Assembly: GCA_973895155.1 (NCBI GenBank)
Contig: OZ316895.1
Span: 744,001 to 808,000, forward strand
DNA from: Marsupella aquatica
Lineage: Eukaryota; Marchantiophyta
Direction of reading: 5' to 3'
Length of the DNA: 64,000 bases
The notes under the pieces were generated by a model. It was not told where the DNA came from. It ran no database searches and worked only from the letters and a program-made list of their open reading frames with translations. This document shows, piece after piece, positions 9,961 to 21,294 of the stretch (within the stretch, counting starts at the first letter, position 1; each line of letters begins with the position of its first letter). The translations under genes were made by a program, and so were the position numbers.

Positions 9961-10455
9961 TTAAGAACTGGGACCACCGAGATTCTGAGAAAATCTACCA
10001 AACCTTTCGATTAGGACATCTCGTTCTTCCTCATCTAAATTGTTATATTTGTTCGTAAACAATGCGATTTTGTCAGAAGTAGTAGTCCCAAGAACAGATA
10101 TTTTTGGAAGCATAGAAATATCCTGTCGAATAACTCGACAGACTGAGTCAAACTCCAACTCGTCAGTTTTGGGTATGTCGTAAAGAGCATCATTTGCGAC
10201 ATCGACAATCCGGTTTGCTTGTTTGAGGATAGCCCATAACCTTGTATTTGTAACTAAAAAGTTCCACTTCTTGCTACAAGCTCCAAGCCGAATAAGGTCT
10301 CGGACCCTATCGATAACCAAATCGTTATCGAGGTGTCGATATCCACGCAATCTTTCAATTGAAATAAAGTGTTCGTAGAGTATTGGCCAAATGTTTGAAA
10401 TGACCAAAACATCTGGTATTCCTCCAATGAGACTAGAGGAGGTTTCATCCAGCGT
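9961..10455 (-). CDS. F-box-like protein, tandem copy 2
   Basis: The ATG frame begins at 10407 (148 codons), but similarity to copy 1 extends upstream in the same frame to about 10455 (IWDTLDETSSSLIGGIPDVL). A 5' exon or a non-ATG-proximal start is therefore likely. The F-box-like core is VISNIWPILYEHF ... LIRLGACSKKWNFLVTNTRLWAIL. The C-terminus (IALFTNKYNNLDEEERDV) aligns with that of copy 1. The stop at 9961 is only 34 bp from the next frame. Function as a Skp1-binding adaptor is inferred from family resemblance alone. Confidence 0.45.
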   Translation of the reverse strand, partial: TLDETSSSLIGGIPDVLVISNIWPILYEHFISIERLRGYRHLDNDLVIDRVRDLIRLGACSKKWNFLVTNTRLWAILKQANRIVDVANDALYDIPKTDELEFDSVCRVIRQDISMLPKISVLGTTTSDKIALFTNKYNNLDEEERDVLIERFGRFSQNLGGPSS

Positions 10456-10567
10456 ATCCCATATTGTTTTCTATTTCTTTTCATGAGATGAAAGGAAATC
10501 TCGAGCCTCATTCAAAAGTTGGCTCATCCTGCTTTTATCATATCACAAAACATTGTTAGAAGACATA

Positions 10568-10585
10568 CGACGCGCTTGGTCACGT
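10568..10585. promoter_or_regulatory. Degenerate palindromic site between F-box-like copies 2 and 3
   Basis: CGACGCGCTTGGTCACGTAA is a diverged member of the CACGCG-N6-CGCGTG family placed between two genes. Assignment is by eye. Confidence 0.35.
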
Positions 10586-10661
10586 AAGTTAACTAGAATT
10601 CCTTAAAAGCGTAGATGTCACCCTCAAGGTATCCAACTTCGTGGCATCTGACTATAAATTT

Positions 10662-11173
10662 CTATTTTTCAAGAGGGTGAAGAGCATCGTAAGTCTTCGT
10701 GAAGAGTTTCCTAAGATCTCTGGATATTGACCCCATGAATTTAATTCTTGGGTATTTCTGGAAGAAACTTTGAACTGTCGATGAGAGAGACTCATTTCCG
10801 ATCGGTTTAGTAGGATTTCCTGGGAAAGCCAAATCTAATAAACTCAACTTGATTACACCCAGAAGATAAGTATTCCCAACAAGGTGGCGCCATCTACGAC
10901 ACACCGAAGATAGTCCTACAAACTCATCCAATTCCTTTATTGAGAAATTTCCTGCATTAGCCGAGGAATTAAAGTCTCCTGGATCCGAGGCCATATCAAT
11001 TCCACGACAATGAAATCTGGAAGTCCAGGTAGTAGTGTTTCAACAAATATAGAATATCCCGCCAGTAGACCATCTTGGCTTCTGTCCAAAACGTCAAATA
11101 TTGGGCATAGATATCTGAAGCTCTCCAGACCAGGTTCGCCCATGACTCTTTTCAGCCAAATGATATATCCCAA
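10662..11173 (-). pseudogene. F-box-like protein, tandem copy 3 (frameshifted)
   Basis: Two overlapping frames (11173-10937 and 10994-10662) together cover the region homologous to copies 1 and 2. The first carries PGLPDFIVVELIWPRI. The second carries LSSVCRRWRHLVGNTYL and the C-terminal RKLFTKTYDALHPLEK. The frame changes between them in the middle of the F-box, so the copy appears inactivated unless a short intron restores it. Confidence 0.45.
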
Positions 11174-11181
11174 AGATTATT

Positions 11182-12045
11182 TTCACGCGACTGGTTGCGT
11201 CTACAAATCAGAATGCATAAACAATTCTTTGAGAGACTGATTTTTTCGGGTCACAACGTGACAAATCATAAATGTTGCTTCGTCCTCTAACAGAACCAGT
11301 CAATGAGAGAGCAACCTCAGATGCAACTGGTCGCGTCAACTGAACCTAAACAACTATATCCACTGAACCTTCCTTGTGGAGATTTGGATATGGTACGCGC
11401 TCAGTAAATCTATCCAGTTTCCTTCTCACACGCGACTGGTCGCGTCAAATGGTCCTAAAAGGAACCTTACCTCCTCTAACAGAACCAATCAATGAGAGAT
11501 CTACGTCAGACGCGACTAGTCACGTCAACTGGTCCTAAAAGGAACCTTACCTCCTCTAACAGAACCAGTCAATGAGAGAGCAACCTCAGACGCGACTGGT
11601 CGCGTCAACTGAACCTAAACAACTATATCCATTGAACCTTCCTTGTGGAGATTTGGATATAGTACGTGCTCAGTAAATCTATCCAGTTTCCTTCTCACAC
11701 GTGACTGGTCGCGTCAACTGGTCCTAAAAGGAACCTTACCTCCTCTAACAGAACCAATCAATGAGAGATCTACGTCAGACGCAACTAGTCACGTCAACTG
11801 GTCCTAAAAGGAACCTTACCTCCTCTAACAGAACCAGTCAATGAGAGAGCTACCTCAGACGCGACTGGTCGCGTCAACTAAACCTAAACAACTATATCCA
11901 TTGAACCTTCCTTGTGGAGATTTGGATATGGTACGCGCTCAGTAAATCTATCCAGTTTCCTTCTCACACGCGACTGGTCACGTCAACTGGTCCTAAAAGG
12001 AACCTCACAGTATTTTCACGCGACTGGTCACGTCAACAGCTCAAA
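11182..12045. repeat. ~269-bp tandem repeat array with palindromic sites
   Basis: A ~269-bp unit repeats about 2.8 times. For example CAGAACCAGTCAATGAGAGAG recurs at 11291, 11560 and 11829. Each full unit holds three ACGCGACTGGTCGCGT-type palindromes separated by GGTCCTAAAAGGAACCTTACC and GAACCTTCCTTGTGGAGAT spacers. About ten motif copies occur, several with single-base decay in one arm (for example 11183-11200, 11429-11447, 11588-11607). No gene lies in the array. It sits upstream of the F-box-like genes on the minus strand. Confidence 0.85.
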
Positions 12046-12713
12046 CAACTTTTGGACAATAGGAGAATACAGTGATACAACTGTGATTACTGACCCGTAC
12101 GGACAAGGAAATCCAAGTAAGCATGATTTCATTCATTTGTATTCATTCATTTGTATTCATTCATGAACTTTACAATAATTCAGATGTTTGAGCTCTGTCA
12201 TTGTGAAACTATTATATATCAAAAGTTTAGAGAATGATCCAGCTAAGATGATTCAATTTAGTAGTCTACTGGTTGTATTCGTCAATTAAAGGATTCAATG
12301 TAATGAGATTCACATAACATGAGAGTTTATATGATTAAATTCACAGCGTGCAAGTTTGTAATGACTTACTTAAGACGATTCAGGTTGTATTTTAATTAGT
12401 GAGTTTGTATGATTCACACATATTTGAGTTTACAAACAAACCGCATTATGAAAACTGTGCTTAACAATCAAGAGAAATTTTAGCAAACCACAATCAACAC
12501 CAGCAGAAAATGTAGAAATTACACCTGAATTCTGAAAAATTGATGTAATCGTCTAAGAGATTGACGTCCAAGCACTTGAAGACCTTGCTGCGGCATTCCA
12601 GAAAGTAAATAAAGATTGAAGATATTAATATGCTAAGCAACAACAACACAGCTTCTATACTTCTATACATAGAGCTTCGCTGCCACCAATTGAATAACAT
12701 GTGCTTAATGCTA
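12046..12713. other. AT-rich non-coding stretch
   Basis: I see no gene. A short direct repetition of ATTCATTTGTATTC occurs at 12128-12165. The stretch ends at the AGGAG target duplication of element B. Confidence 0.6.
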
Positions 12714-12718
12714 AGGAG

Positions 12719-15700
12719 TGTGGTGCGTCCCATGGCTCCCTAAACCCAAGAAACCCCCCAGCTCAAGCCGATTCCCGCAGGTTTCGCGCTTGGCGAGGCC
12801 GTTTCCGCGGCTTAGCGGCATGGGACGCTGCTAACCTTCTACTACTACTGTTAACATTTTACACACATATACTGGACAGATCCTTCATCGGGTCATGAGA
12901 TACGTAGCCGGCCTAATCTAGGCCTTCCCCTGTCTTCCCCTCCGTCTTGTTAGGTATGTTTGGATTCCGCCGCCGGAATGATCCCCAATAGGCTTGGTTA
13001 AGCCGCTAAGACCTCTCTCAGCTCGACACATCCAACTCTCACTCCCCTGCTTACTTTCCTTCCTTTTGGTTGATGTGGGCACTCTTCACACAAGTTAATG
13101 CGACACACAAATAGCAAAATGACTCATTCTGACTGAGTCATACCATGCACTTGCCATACTAACAGTACATCTCATACACAAGCTCTGCGAACTAAGTCGT
13201 GAGGCCAACTCTATTCAGCTCTTAGGCATGAGGAAACATGAATATACACAAGGGTCACTGTATGACTAACCGAGAGCTTCTCGTACTACTTGATCCCAGC
13301 CCGGCTGGTGCAAACTAAAAACTTGCTAAAGAAGAGGCCCTGAGCTCCCCGCTGCCCAGGTACTTATCCTGGTAGTGGATCCGCCATTCTTTGCATCGTA
13401 AGCCTAATCTACCTAACAGTAATCTACTTGCCCGAATCTACCTATGTACAGCAAGGCAGGAGCACAAGTGTTGCTCCTACCAGTGGAACCGCAATCCCAC
13501 TAAGCTAAGTGTCAGGGCCGCTCCTGGTCCTGATCCTAATCCTAAACTTGGAGATCAGCGCCCGCCCTGCCCACTCACGCCTCCTCCCTCCACGTCCGCC
13601 CTCCCTAAAAGGAACGGCGCCCTTGCACCGTCACGACACCGGTGGAGGATCCTTAATGGACGCCCCAACGCTTCCTCCTCAGCCACTGCCATAGGTTCAT
13701 TCTCTGACAGATTACCTGCCCTTGACTGAGTCAACTCTCCATCAGCCTGACTGGGTCCACCATCGGCGTTGGCATCGGCTCGGGAATCGGTTACGGCCTC
13801 AGCCTTGGCTACGGTCTCCCCGGCCTGCTCAAGAGGTGGATCTGGAATACTGGCCTCATTACTGAGTAGTTCGGCTTGGGCCGCACCACCCCCACCTGTG
13901 ATGATAGTGGGATCTATTGCCGTATTCATGCCGGAGGATGGTGCTGGTTCTACCTCCTTGGTCACCACGGCTTGTGGAGTCGGATTACTCCTTGACCCTG
14001 AAAGTTTCCGCTTTTTCTTCTTTTCTGGTTCGGCAGCTGGTCCCTTCCCCTTCCCACTTACTTCCGGCACTGGTGCAGGTGGCGCGGCTTTTTCTTCGGC
14101 CAGTACCACTCCTGGTAACTTAGTTGCCCCAATTGGAGTTGGGCCTGAGGAAGACAAGCACTTAAATACTGCGGCTTGTTTCTTCAGCCGCTCCGTTTGG
14201 TTGTCGGCCCGCCGCTGGAGGTTCTCCATCTTCCTCGTGATTTCCTCCAACTCCTCCTGGGTCTCATCCAGGTCCTTGCGTGCCTCCTCTAGTTCCTTCT
14301 GGGCTTCCTCCCATTCTTGTTTCAAGGTAGTCCTCTCCTCCCGGGTTGCTCTTAGCTCCTTGTCGAGCTCTGCAATGATGACAGACTCCATCTGGTTCAT
14401 CTTGGCGTAAGTCTGATCGAGCATCTCATCCTTCTCCCTTAGGTCGGCCTTGAAGCTGGCCATCAGGGACGCAAGCTCCTGCTGCAGCGCCATAATCCCT
14501 TGATAGGATTTCCCTAACTCGGCCTCCTTCTGCTCAAGGGCTCCACGGATTTTCTCGAGCTCCCCCTTCAACGCCCATTCCTTTCATTGGGTCTCCGCCA
14601 TGGCCCGGTTGTTGGCTGTTATGTGGGCCTCCTCTGTATTCTTCAGCTCTTGCTTCCACTTCTCCCTCTCTTTGATCGTGTCGGCCAACTCTCCCTGCGT
14701 CTGAGTCAGTTTATCCTTGATATTCTGATTATCAGCCTGCGCGGTGTCCAACTGCCCCTGCATGATGTTCAGCTCATGCCGTTTAATCCGCAGTTCATCT
14801 TGGGCTTTCTTGGCCGCCCTTAGATCTTCAATCTCGGCTTCCATCCTCCTAAGCCGCCGAATGACCTCGTCCTTCTTGCTTCTCTCTAAAGCCACCGCTT
14901 CTTCTAATTGGTGCTTCTCCAACTGCTCCCTGTGGAAAAAGGGTCCTACCTCCAACTCCTCTCCAAAGATGCCGAGCGCAAGTTCCCCACACATCTCACC
15001 ATACTCCATGGCTCTATTCTTAGCGTAGGTGGAGTAAGTAGAAGTGATCGGCATCGCCCATCGCGGCCTCTGCTCCCAAGCCGTCTTGCGGATCTCTTCA
15101 ATCGTGGCTAGAGGTTTGCTTCCTTTTTTGGCTAGCCGCCTGATGTCCTCCGGCCAATCTCCTCCTGGTAAATCCTTTTCCCTAGCCAGGGCTGCCTCCT
15201 CTTCCTGCCTGATTCGCTCCTGAAATTCCTGCACCGTCTGTTTTATGCCGTCAAAGCTCGGGGGAGCAACATCTGGTGGGGGAGACTCAGGGCTACTCTG
15301 CTGGTTGGGGTCCCCTCGCACTACCCTTGGAAGTGTGGGGACAAACCGGCCACAGGTCCTTACTCCTGGAACGTGATGGTCCGACCCATAGCCGGAATTA
15401 TCATGGCTGCAGTCCTCCACTGCCTCCTCTACTTCTTGGACGTCCGGCTTCTCCCTCTCTTCGTCGGTAGGAGCTTCAGGCAATTCTGCCTCAGATTCGG
15501 AGCTTGAGATTCCCACATACATTTGAACACCTGGCTTGGATTCCAGCCTGATTCTCTCCTTGTCTCCAGCAAAGGGGTTTTCTCTTGTGAGCCGGTGTAG
15601 GCCTACCTCTGTAGTAGTGTCCTGCATTGTTGTCGTTGCCGTTGTTGTTGCCGATGCCGATTTCTTTTCTTTCTCCAGTAGTTTCAGCAGACTCTGCATG

Positions 15701-17377
15701 CCTGGTTGCTGCATCGGCAAGTCCTCCTTCCTGGGCCTAAACACCTGCTCGATCGTAGGGCTAATAGGTGGTTGAGGCTTCTCAGCCAATGGCCTCGGCG
15801 TTGGAGCTTCCTCGGGTGCCCTTACCTGCAGGGGAAGTACTGGGGCAAAAGTCTGACCTCTGGCATACCGGCACAACAGCGGCATGTGATAGCCAAGCCG
15901 CGACACGCTCCCCATGCCGATTACCTGCTGCTCCTCCTTTAAGATCTTCTTCAATTGGTTGAGGAGGTACCCGTTGTAGTCCCGACTTGGGTCTGGCCTT
16001 TCTGCCAGATAGACCTGTGCCTTGCCGATCTCTGCCCTCGGCAAGTTACAATGCATGGTCACCCGCAAGAAGTCGATCATCTCTCCTATGTGCGGGTTGG
16101 TGCAGGTGTTCCGGAAGAAGCCATTCTTTGTTGATGGCCCGGGGAACGACCGGAACTCCTTGTCAGGCAAGGTCTTCCTGGTATCAACTTTGGTCTTATT
16201 GCCTATCGGCAAGCCAAACACTTCGGCAATTACCTTGGGAGTAAGATAGAAATCCTTCCCATATATCCTCGTGCAATTGGTCTCGGGTTCCCATGACCCC
16301 ACGAATTCTAATAGGTCTGACTCCGGTACCTCCGGCTTCAGCCATGGTAATCTTACAAAGGCCTCTAAGCCGGATCCGGCCATGAAGCCTTGATACTTCT
16401 TGGTCTGCATTGCCGTAAAGCATGCATCCTCCTCCCGTGCAAAATGTAGTTGCACTTCCACCGGTAGGGTTGCCGCCCAGCCCTTCCAGGTGTCATCCCT
16501 GGTTGGAATGGCCTTGATGGGATCGACCTCCTCCTCTTCGGCTTCTCCCTGCCTCCTGCTCTGCTGCTCGGCTGGCTTCTTTGGTGCCGCCGACCTCATT
16601 TTTTTTGCCGGGATGGCTTCATCGTTGACGGCTCCCTTCCTCTTCATCTCTGCTGCCGTGGAGGTTTCTCCTAGCACCGTTGCCTGGGTCCACCTTTCCG
16701 TGCTACCCTTTAATTCCCAGTGTATGTCGTTGCAGTTCTTGATGGCCTCTCGGATGCCGACGACGCTATCTTTGCAAAACAGAAGATCGTCGAGTTGATT
16801 GGAGGTAGGCGTCCACAGGAACTCGTCCTTGATGAGTTCGCCTCCTAAGAAAGCCGTCTTCTGCAGCTCCCACAATCGAGCGAGCTCCTGCCGTTCTCGA
16901 GCTGCCCTTTCTGATTCCTCGTCCTCGTAAGTCTTGATGTACTCAGTTGCCCGTTCGAACAGGCATCCCCAAAAATGTGCCGCTTGATTGACGTTGCTCA
17001 TACCCTCCTTAGGTCGATCGTCGGTATCTACTCTCTCCCCGAGTGCTTGCCTAAGCAGCTGACAGTAGTTGGCCTCCCGTAGTCGTCTGCCTAGTTCGTG
17101 CTCGCAAATGAGCCACCATCTCCTGCAAGCACTCCTTACCCCTCTCCTCTGCTGGTCCTTCTTCCCGTTGATCCTTCCTAGCCGCCGACGCTTAACGCGC
17201 CCTAACCCTAATCAAGTTTTCACCCTCAGCGTCCTTACCTCCGGCCTCAGCCCAGGTTCCATGGTTGCCCCTAATGGTTTATATTTTCCTTGTTTTGTCC
17301 CTATACTAAGGTGTTCCTAGGGTGCCTTCCTACTTTACCCACTTAACTGGCCGAGTGATTCCTGTCTAGGCATCACA
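12719..17377 (-). mobile_element. Coiled-coil-protein transposable element, copy B (complete, both ends)
   Basis: The 4,659-bp element is bounded by TGTGGTGCGTCCC (12719, its 3' end) and ...GCATCACA (17377, its 5' end). These give short imperfect terminal inverted repeats TGTGGTGC/TGTGATGC. AGGAG occurs directly outside both ends (12714-12718 and 17378-17382), the expected 5-bp target duplication. The two ends are otherwise unrelated, so there are no LTRs. The TTCCGCCGCCGGAA hairpin lies at 12965-12978 and the subterminal stem at 12725-12734/12819-12828. It is inverted relative to copy A, 8.5 kb away. TG...CA ends with 5-bp duplications are typical of retroviral-type integrases, but no such enzyme is encoded. 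Confidence 0.75.
13670..17001 (-). pseudogene. Transposon-encoded coiled-coil protein, copy B (nonsense plus frameshift)
   Basis: The ATG at 17001 (MSNVNQAAHFWGCLFERA) gives the true N-terminus missing from copy A. The frame runs 805 codons to TGA at 14584-14586, where copy A has an Arg codon (AGA). It then resumes in the same frame for the rest of the coiled coil. Near 13660 one G is missing from a G run compared with copy A, shifting the last residues into a different C-terminus that reads on to 13555. The domain order matches copy A. Upstream of 17001 the frame stays open to about 17215 but has no ATG. Confidence 0.7.
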
Positions 17378-17382
17378 AGGAG

Positions 17383-19359
17383 CTCATTATGTCGAGTTAA
17401 AAAGACTCTTTCAGAAGTACAATCAAAGCTGTGGATAGGCAAACTGAGCATGAATAAAAGCGCACTAAACCTGAAGATTCAAAGAGGTGAAACAAACCTG
17501 AATGTTGAATGGAAGGAGCTAAAACAAGCTGCCAAAAAGTAGTTCGAGCTGCTGAAACACGTTGATCGAGCTGATATGAGCTTAAAATTGGTTGACACGA
17601 GCTGATACAAGCACTCCCAAAAAGCTAGCTGCAACGAACTAGCAAACTAGAAGTGAATACAAGTTGTAAATGCGAGCTGCAATGCGCCAACAAGCTCCTG
17701 GTCAAAACGATGGACAACTACTAAGAGCTGCAACGCGCCGACAAGCACCTGACCACAACGAACGAGCTGCAACGACAAAAATGAAATCCAGGGCAGGAGC
17801 GAGAGCGAGAGTAAGAGCAACGAGAGCGAGAGCAAGAGCGACGAGAGCAGGCGCGCGAAAGTCTAGGGAGCGAGAAACAACAACAATGAACAATGAACTC
17901 GAGACCGTGGGCACCGACACTAAGGAAGGACTAATTAGGGTATTTTTTTAGCATAACCCTAATAACAGCCTAGCGACATGAAGGTTCCAGATGATCTCCC
18001 GTACACTCCACCATCGACTGAACAAACTATGCAATCGTGAAAAAAATATTACCGGATTCCTTTTGATTTGCCGTACTAAAGGAGATTTCTATTTGATCAC
18101 CAATTTGAAATTTAAACCGGTAATTATGCAACTGCGAAAGATTATTAGTGGGGACCCCCGGATCCGGATCCGGATCCGTATCTTCACTATATCTGCCAAT
18201 TCAAATCCAAAATATGAACGAACGACAACTTTCTCACGATCGTTCCATCACGTAGTGGAGGCAAACTTCAAAATCATTCCATTTTGGTAGTGGAGACCGT
18301 CGGATCCGGATCCGTACTCCACTCTCTATCTTGCTAATTCAAACCCTTACTCTAAACAACATAAAATGATTCTCACGGTCGGGGAGAACCGATATTCAAA
18401 ATCAATCCTGTACAATGATTCTCACGACTGGAGACTCAACCAATTTTCAAAATCAAAATCGAGTCCAAATGAACACATCCTCCATGGAGTCAATAGACTG
18501 ATCTCATTGCTCACGGATCATTCTTCATTTTCAGTTTCTCCTGACCAGGATACTAGCTGGGCTCTCAGCGGAGGCTGATTCAAGGCACATTTGAGGTGGA
18601 GCAGATTGGATCATTCGACTATTCCAGTCGGAGGCGGAGCTCATTCAAGCAACGCTGGCGCAGTTCTTGTTGTATCACCTTCAATCTTGGGGAGAGCACA
18701 TCCGATCAAGCGGGAGAGTTGCAACAAAGCGAGATGACAAAGATTTAGAACCTCCATAGTCTGCCTCATTCATCGAAGCATTCTAACAGACCAACAAAGA
18801 GCGGCTATTCTGAAATCACTGTCTGGTCGAGGATTTTGATCTTGATATGATCAACAAGTTGTCATTCTCTGGTGGTGGGATTCGGTCACGATACTCAAGG
18901 AAATTGGAGTTCAAAGGAGGAGGCTTAGTTGGCTGGGACGAGGAGGAGGCTACGTTGGAAGGAAGAGGCTTGGCTGGGAGGAGGGTTTCCGCCAACATCG
19001 GAGGGTTGCCGCCAATATTGCTGAGACCACACGCAACTGAATAACTTGTAAGTATCAATCAGCATTAATTCCACAATAAATGAGGAGAGTAGTTGCCTTA
19101 AATCACGCATTCAATGCATGAATTGAGTCAATGAAGTTATGGTCCAATTTCTCACTCCGATTTTGATCAATCCGTGTTTCAAGTCCAATACAGAAGCAAT
19201 GTATCAGAAGTACTAGTAGAGGATCCGAATGAATTCTCTAGTCTAAAATTGTATGGCGGACGCGTATAGTTGTCCGTACGTTTTGCTATTGTTTATTGTA
19301 GTCGACGGCCTAGCAAAACGAAACGTAATCGAGGTCCATTTTTCAGATCTTCCTGATCT
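17383..19359. other. Non-coding flank with small duplications
   Basis: No convincing gene is present. At 17780-17870 a purine-rich simple repeat (GAGCGAGAGCAAGAGC type) yields spurious Arg/Ala reading frames. GGATCCGGATCC runs at 18161-18180 and 18301-18313 are embedded in a duplicated block that continues into CCAATTCAAA/CTAATTCAAA. A ring of GGAGGAG/GGCTTGG repeats lies near 18900-18990. Confidence 0.5.
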
Positions 19360-20235
19360 CAACTTGTTAGTAGGATGACCTGTTTTTTGGTTACACATGT
19401 AGTTCATCACGCGCACAGTCGCGTGAACCAATTTATCTCGTGTCTTTTGATATTGTTTATTGTAGTCGACAGCCTAGCGAATTGGCCAGCAATCTATTTT
19501 AAAACCAACGTCTTCATTTCATCACGTGCACGGTCGCGTTAATGTTTTAGAGGTCAGCAAAAGCTCTGCACTCTCAGACGTAATCGCCCTTTATTTCTCA
19601 TATCTTCCTGATCTCAACTTGTTAGTAGGATGACCTGTTTTTTGGTTACACATGTAGTTTATCACGCGCACAGTCGCGTGAACCAATTTATCTCGTGTCT
19701 TTTGATATTGTTTATTGTAGTTGAAAGCCTAGCGAATTGGCCAGAAATCTATTTTGAAACCGAGTTCTGATTCACGCGACCGGTCGTGTTAATGTTTTAG
19801 AGGTCAGCGAAAGCTCTGCACTCTTAGACGTAATCGCCCTTTATTTCTCAGATCTTTCTGATCTCAACTTGTTAGTAGGATGACCTATTTTTTGGGGTAC
19901 ACATGTAGTTCATCACGCGCACAGTCGCGTGAACCAATTTATCTTGATATTGTTTATTGTAGTCGACTGCCTAGCAAATTGGCCAGAAATATATTTTAAA
20001 ACCGAGGTCTTCATTTCATCACGCGCCCGGTCGCGTTAATGTTTTAGAGGTCAGCGAAAGCTCTGCACTCTTAGACGTAATCGCCCTTTATTTCTCAGAT
20101 CTGCCTGATCTCAACTTGTTAGTAGGATGACCTGTTTTTGGTTACACATGTAGTTCATCAAGCGCACAGTCGCGTGAACCAATTTATCTCAGGTCTTTTT
20201 GATATTGTTTATTGTAGTCGGCAGCCTAGCGAATT
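19360..20235. repeat. ~252-bp tandem repeat array with paired palindromic sites
   Basis: A ~252-bp unit occurs about 3.5 times. CTTGTTAGTAGGATGACCT recurs near 19363, 19618, 19869 and 20116. Each unit has one TCACGCGCACAGTCGCGTGA site (for example 19407-19426 and 19913-19932) and one TCACGCGCCCGGTCGCGTTA-like site about 110 bp later. The unit sequence is unrelated to the 269-bp array at 11.2-12.0 kb apart from the palindromes. No gene is inside. Confidence 0.85.
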
Positions 20236-20439
20236 GTCAGTCAGAGGAATCTTCTTTTTTCCCTTGATTGCAAAAATGGTTACATCGATCCCGAAGGACT
20301 TCGGATGTGGAATCCATATCCACTAGCACTATCCAGGAATTTAAGCTACACAGTATCTATAACAAGTTCTAACTTGAACTACTCTTGAATCTGTAGTTCT
20401 AATCTTCGACTACTCAAAATATTGTTGACTTCGATCGAG

Positions 20440-20892
20440 TCAGTCATTCCAAGATGAAGGCATCCACTCATCGGTGTCTGGTGTGGATTCCCTTGAATCC
20501 AGAAATTCTTCCTTTGCCCAAGTCCTAACGTCCATAGATTTTCTCGGCTTGCTCTTTCTGTAATACAAATCAGAATCTTCGTTCATCTCTAATTGCCTTT
20601 TCTTTGGTGCGTCCACTTTCTTGGCCTCCTTCTTGACTGTCTTAGCGTCTGCTGCTGCTTCCCCCGAAATGGATTTGACGCATGCTCTGGCCTTCAACTT
20701 CTCCCCCCTCAAAATGGATTCCACGAGGGCTTTGCCCTTTAACTTCTCCCCTGATGCCATCTTTGTAGTCATCTCTGTCGGATTGGTCTCCATATGATCT
20801 TCCATCGACAAATGTGGCGAACAATGTCGTCTCTCACAAAACATTTGACCCGATTTAGTCACCGTAAACATTATATTACATCGCTGACACAT
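20440..20892 (-). CDS. Small basic protein with possible N-terminal zinc finger
   Basis: The frame has 150 codons. The N-terminus CQRCNIMFTVTKSGQMFCERRHC offers two CxxC/CxxxxC-type pairs that could bind Zn. The middle has two near-repeats, GEKLKGKALVESI and GEKLKARACVKSI. The rest is Lys-rich (KKEAKKVDAPKKRQ) with an acidic tail ending WMPSSWND. I do not recognise the family. It lies between the 252-bp palindrome array and the duplicated region upstream of the DUF7869-type gene, on the same strand as the ParB-like gene. It may be a nucleic-acid-binding member of the same gene set, but that is inference. Confidence 0.45.
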   Translation of the reverse strand: MCQRCNIMFTVTKSGQMFCERRHCSPHLSMEDHMETNPTEMTTKMASGEKLKGKALVESILRGEKLKARACVKSISGEAAADAKTVKKEAKKVDAPKKRQLEMNEDSDLYYRKSKPRKSMDVRTWAKEEFLDSRESTPDTDEWMPSSWND

Positions 20893-21294
20893 TCTTTAAG
20901 GAGTGCCACGAATTTGATACGTCGAACCTTCTAAATCGTCCGTCGGAACATCCTCATTCTTCGAGCTCAGCGGAGTAGTCATCGCCCTTCAAACAAGAGA
21001 TGCTGACCGAGACTAAGAATTGGAAATGAGAGAGTTGATGTGCGAATAGATTATCCAATAGCCAGAAAGTGGAATGCGTGGGGGAATGAGCAATAGGGAT
21101 CATCTCAATGCTTTATACTGTTTAGTCTCCACTAGTCATTGTACATAGTGGTTTCTAGAAGAGGGTGCGTGTTTGACTGGCGCGTATTAGAATTGGCGGG
21201 AAGTTCAGTTGTCCTCTAATTATGGCTTTAATTTCACGTTTGGCGACCGCCCCGAGAATACTGATTGCTAGTGAAGTACTGAGATTTCTTATGA

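Noticed and set aside
11182-12045. CRISPR-like array
   Set aside because: Repeats are long (269 bp) with no unique spacers, in a plant genome; palindromes vary and the spacers themselves repeat.
13769-14410. Ser/Ala-rich plus-strand frame in element B (and the matching minus frame at 2541-3143 in copy A)
   Set aside because: These are antisense shadows of the coiled-coil coding sequence, where high GC leaves few stops.
12719-17377. LTR retrotransposon or Helitron interpretation of elements A/B
   Set aside because: The two ends share no long direct repeat, so there are no LTRs. The AGGAG duplication and TG..CA ends do not fit Helitrons, which lack target duplications and end CTRR.
17640-17951. 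Arg/Ala-rich 93-codon frame
   Set aside because: It arises from a GAGCGAGAGCAAGAGC simple repeat and has no domain or splice context.
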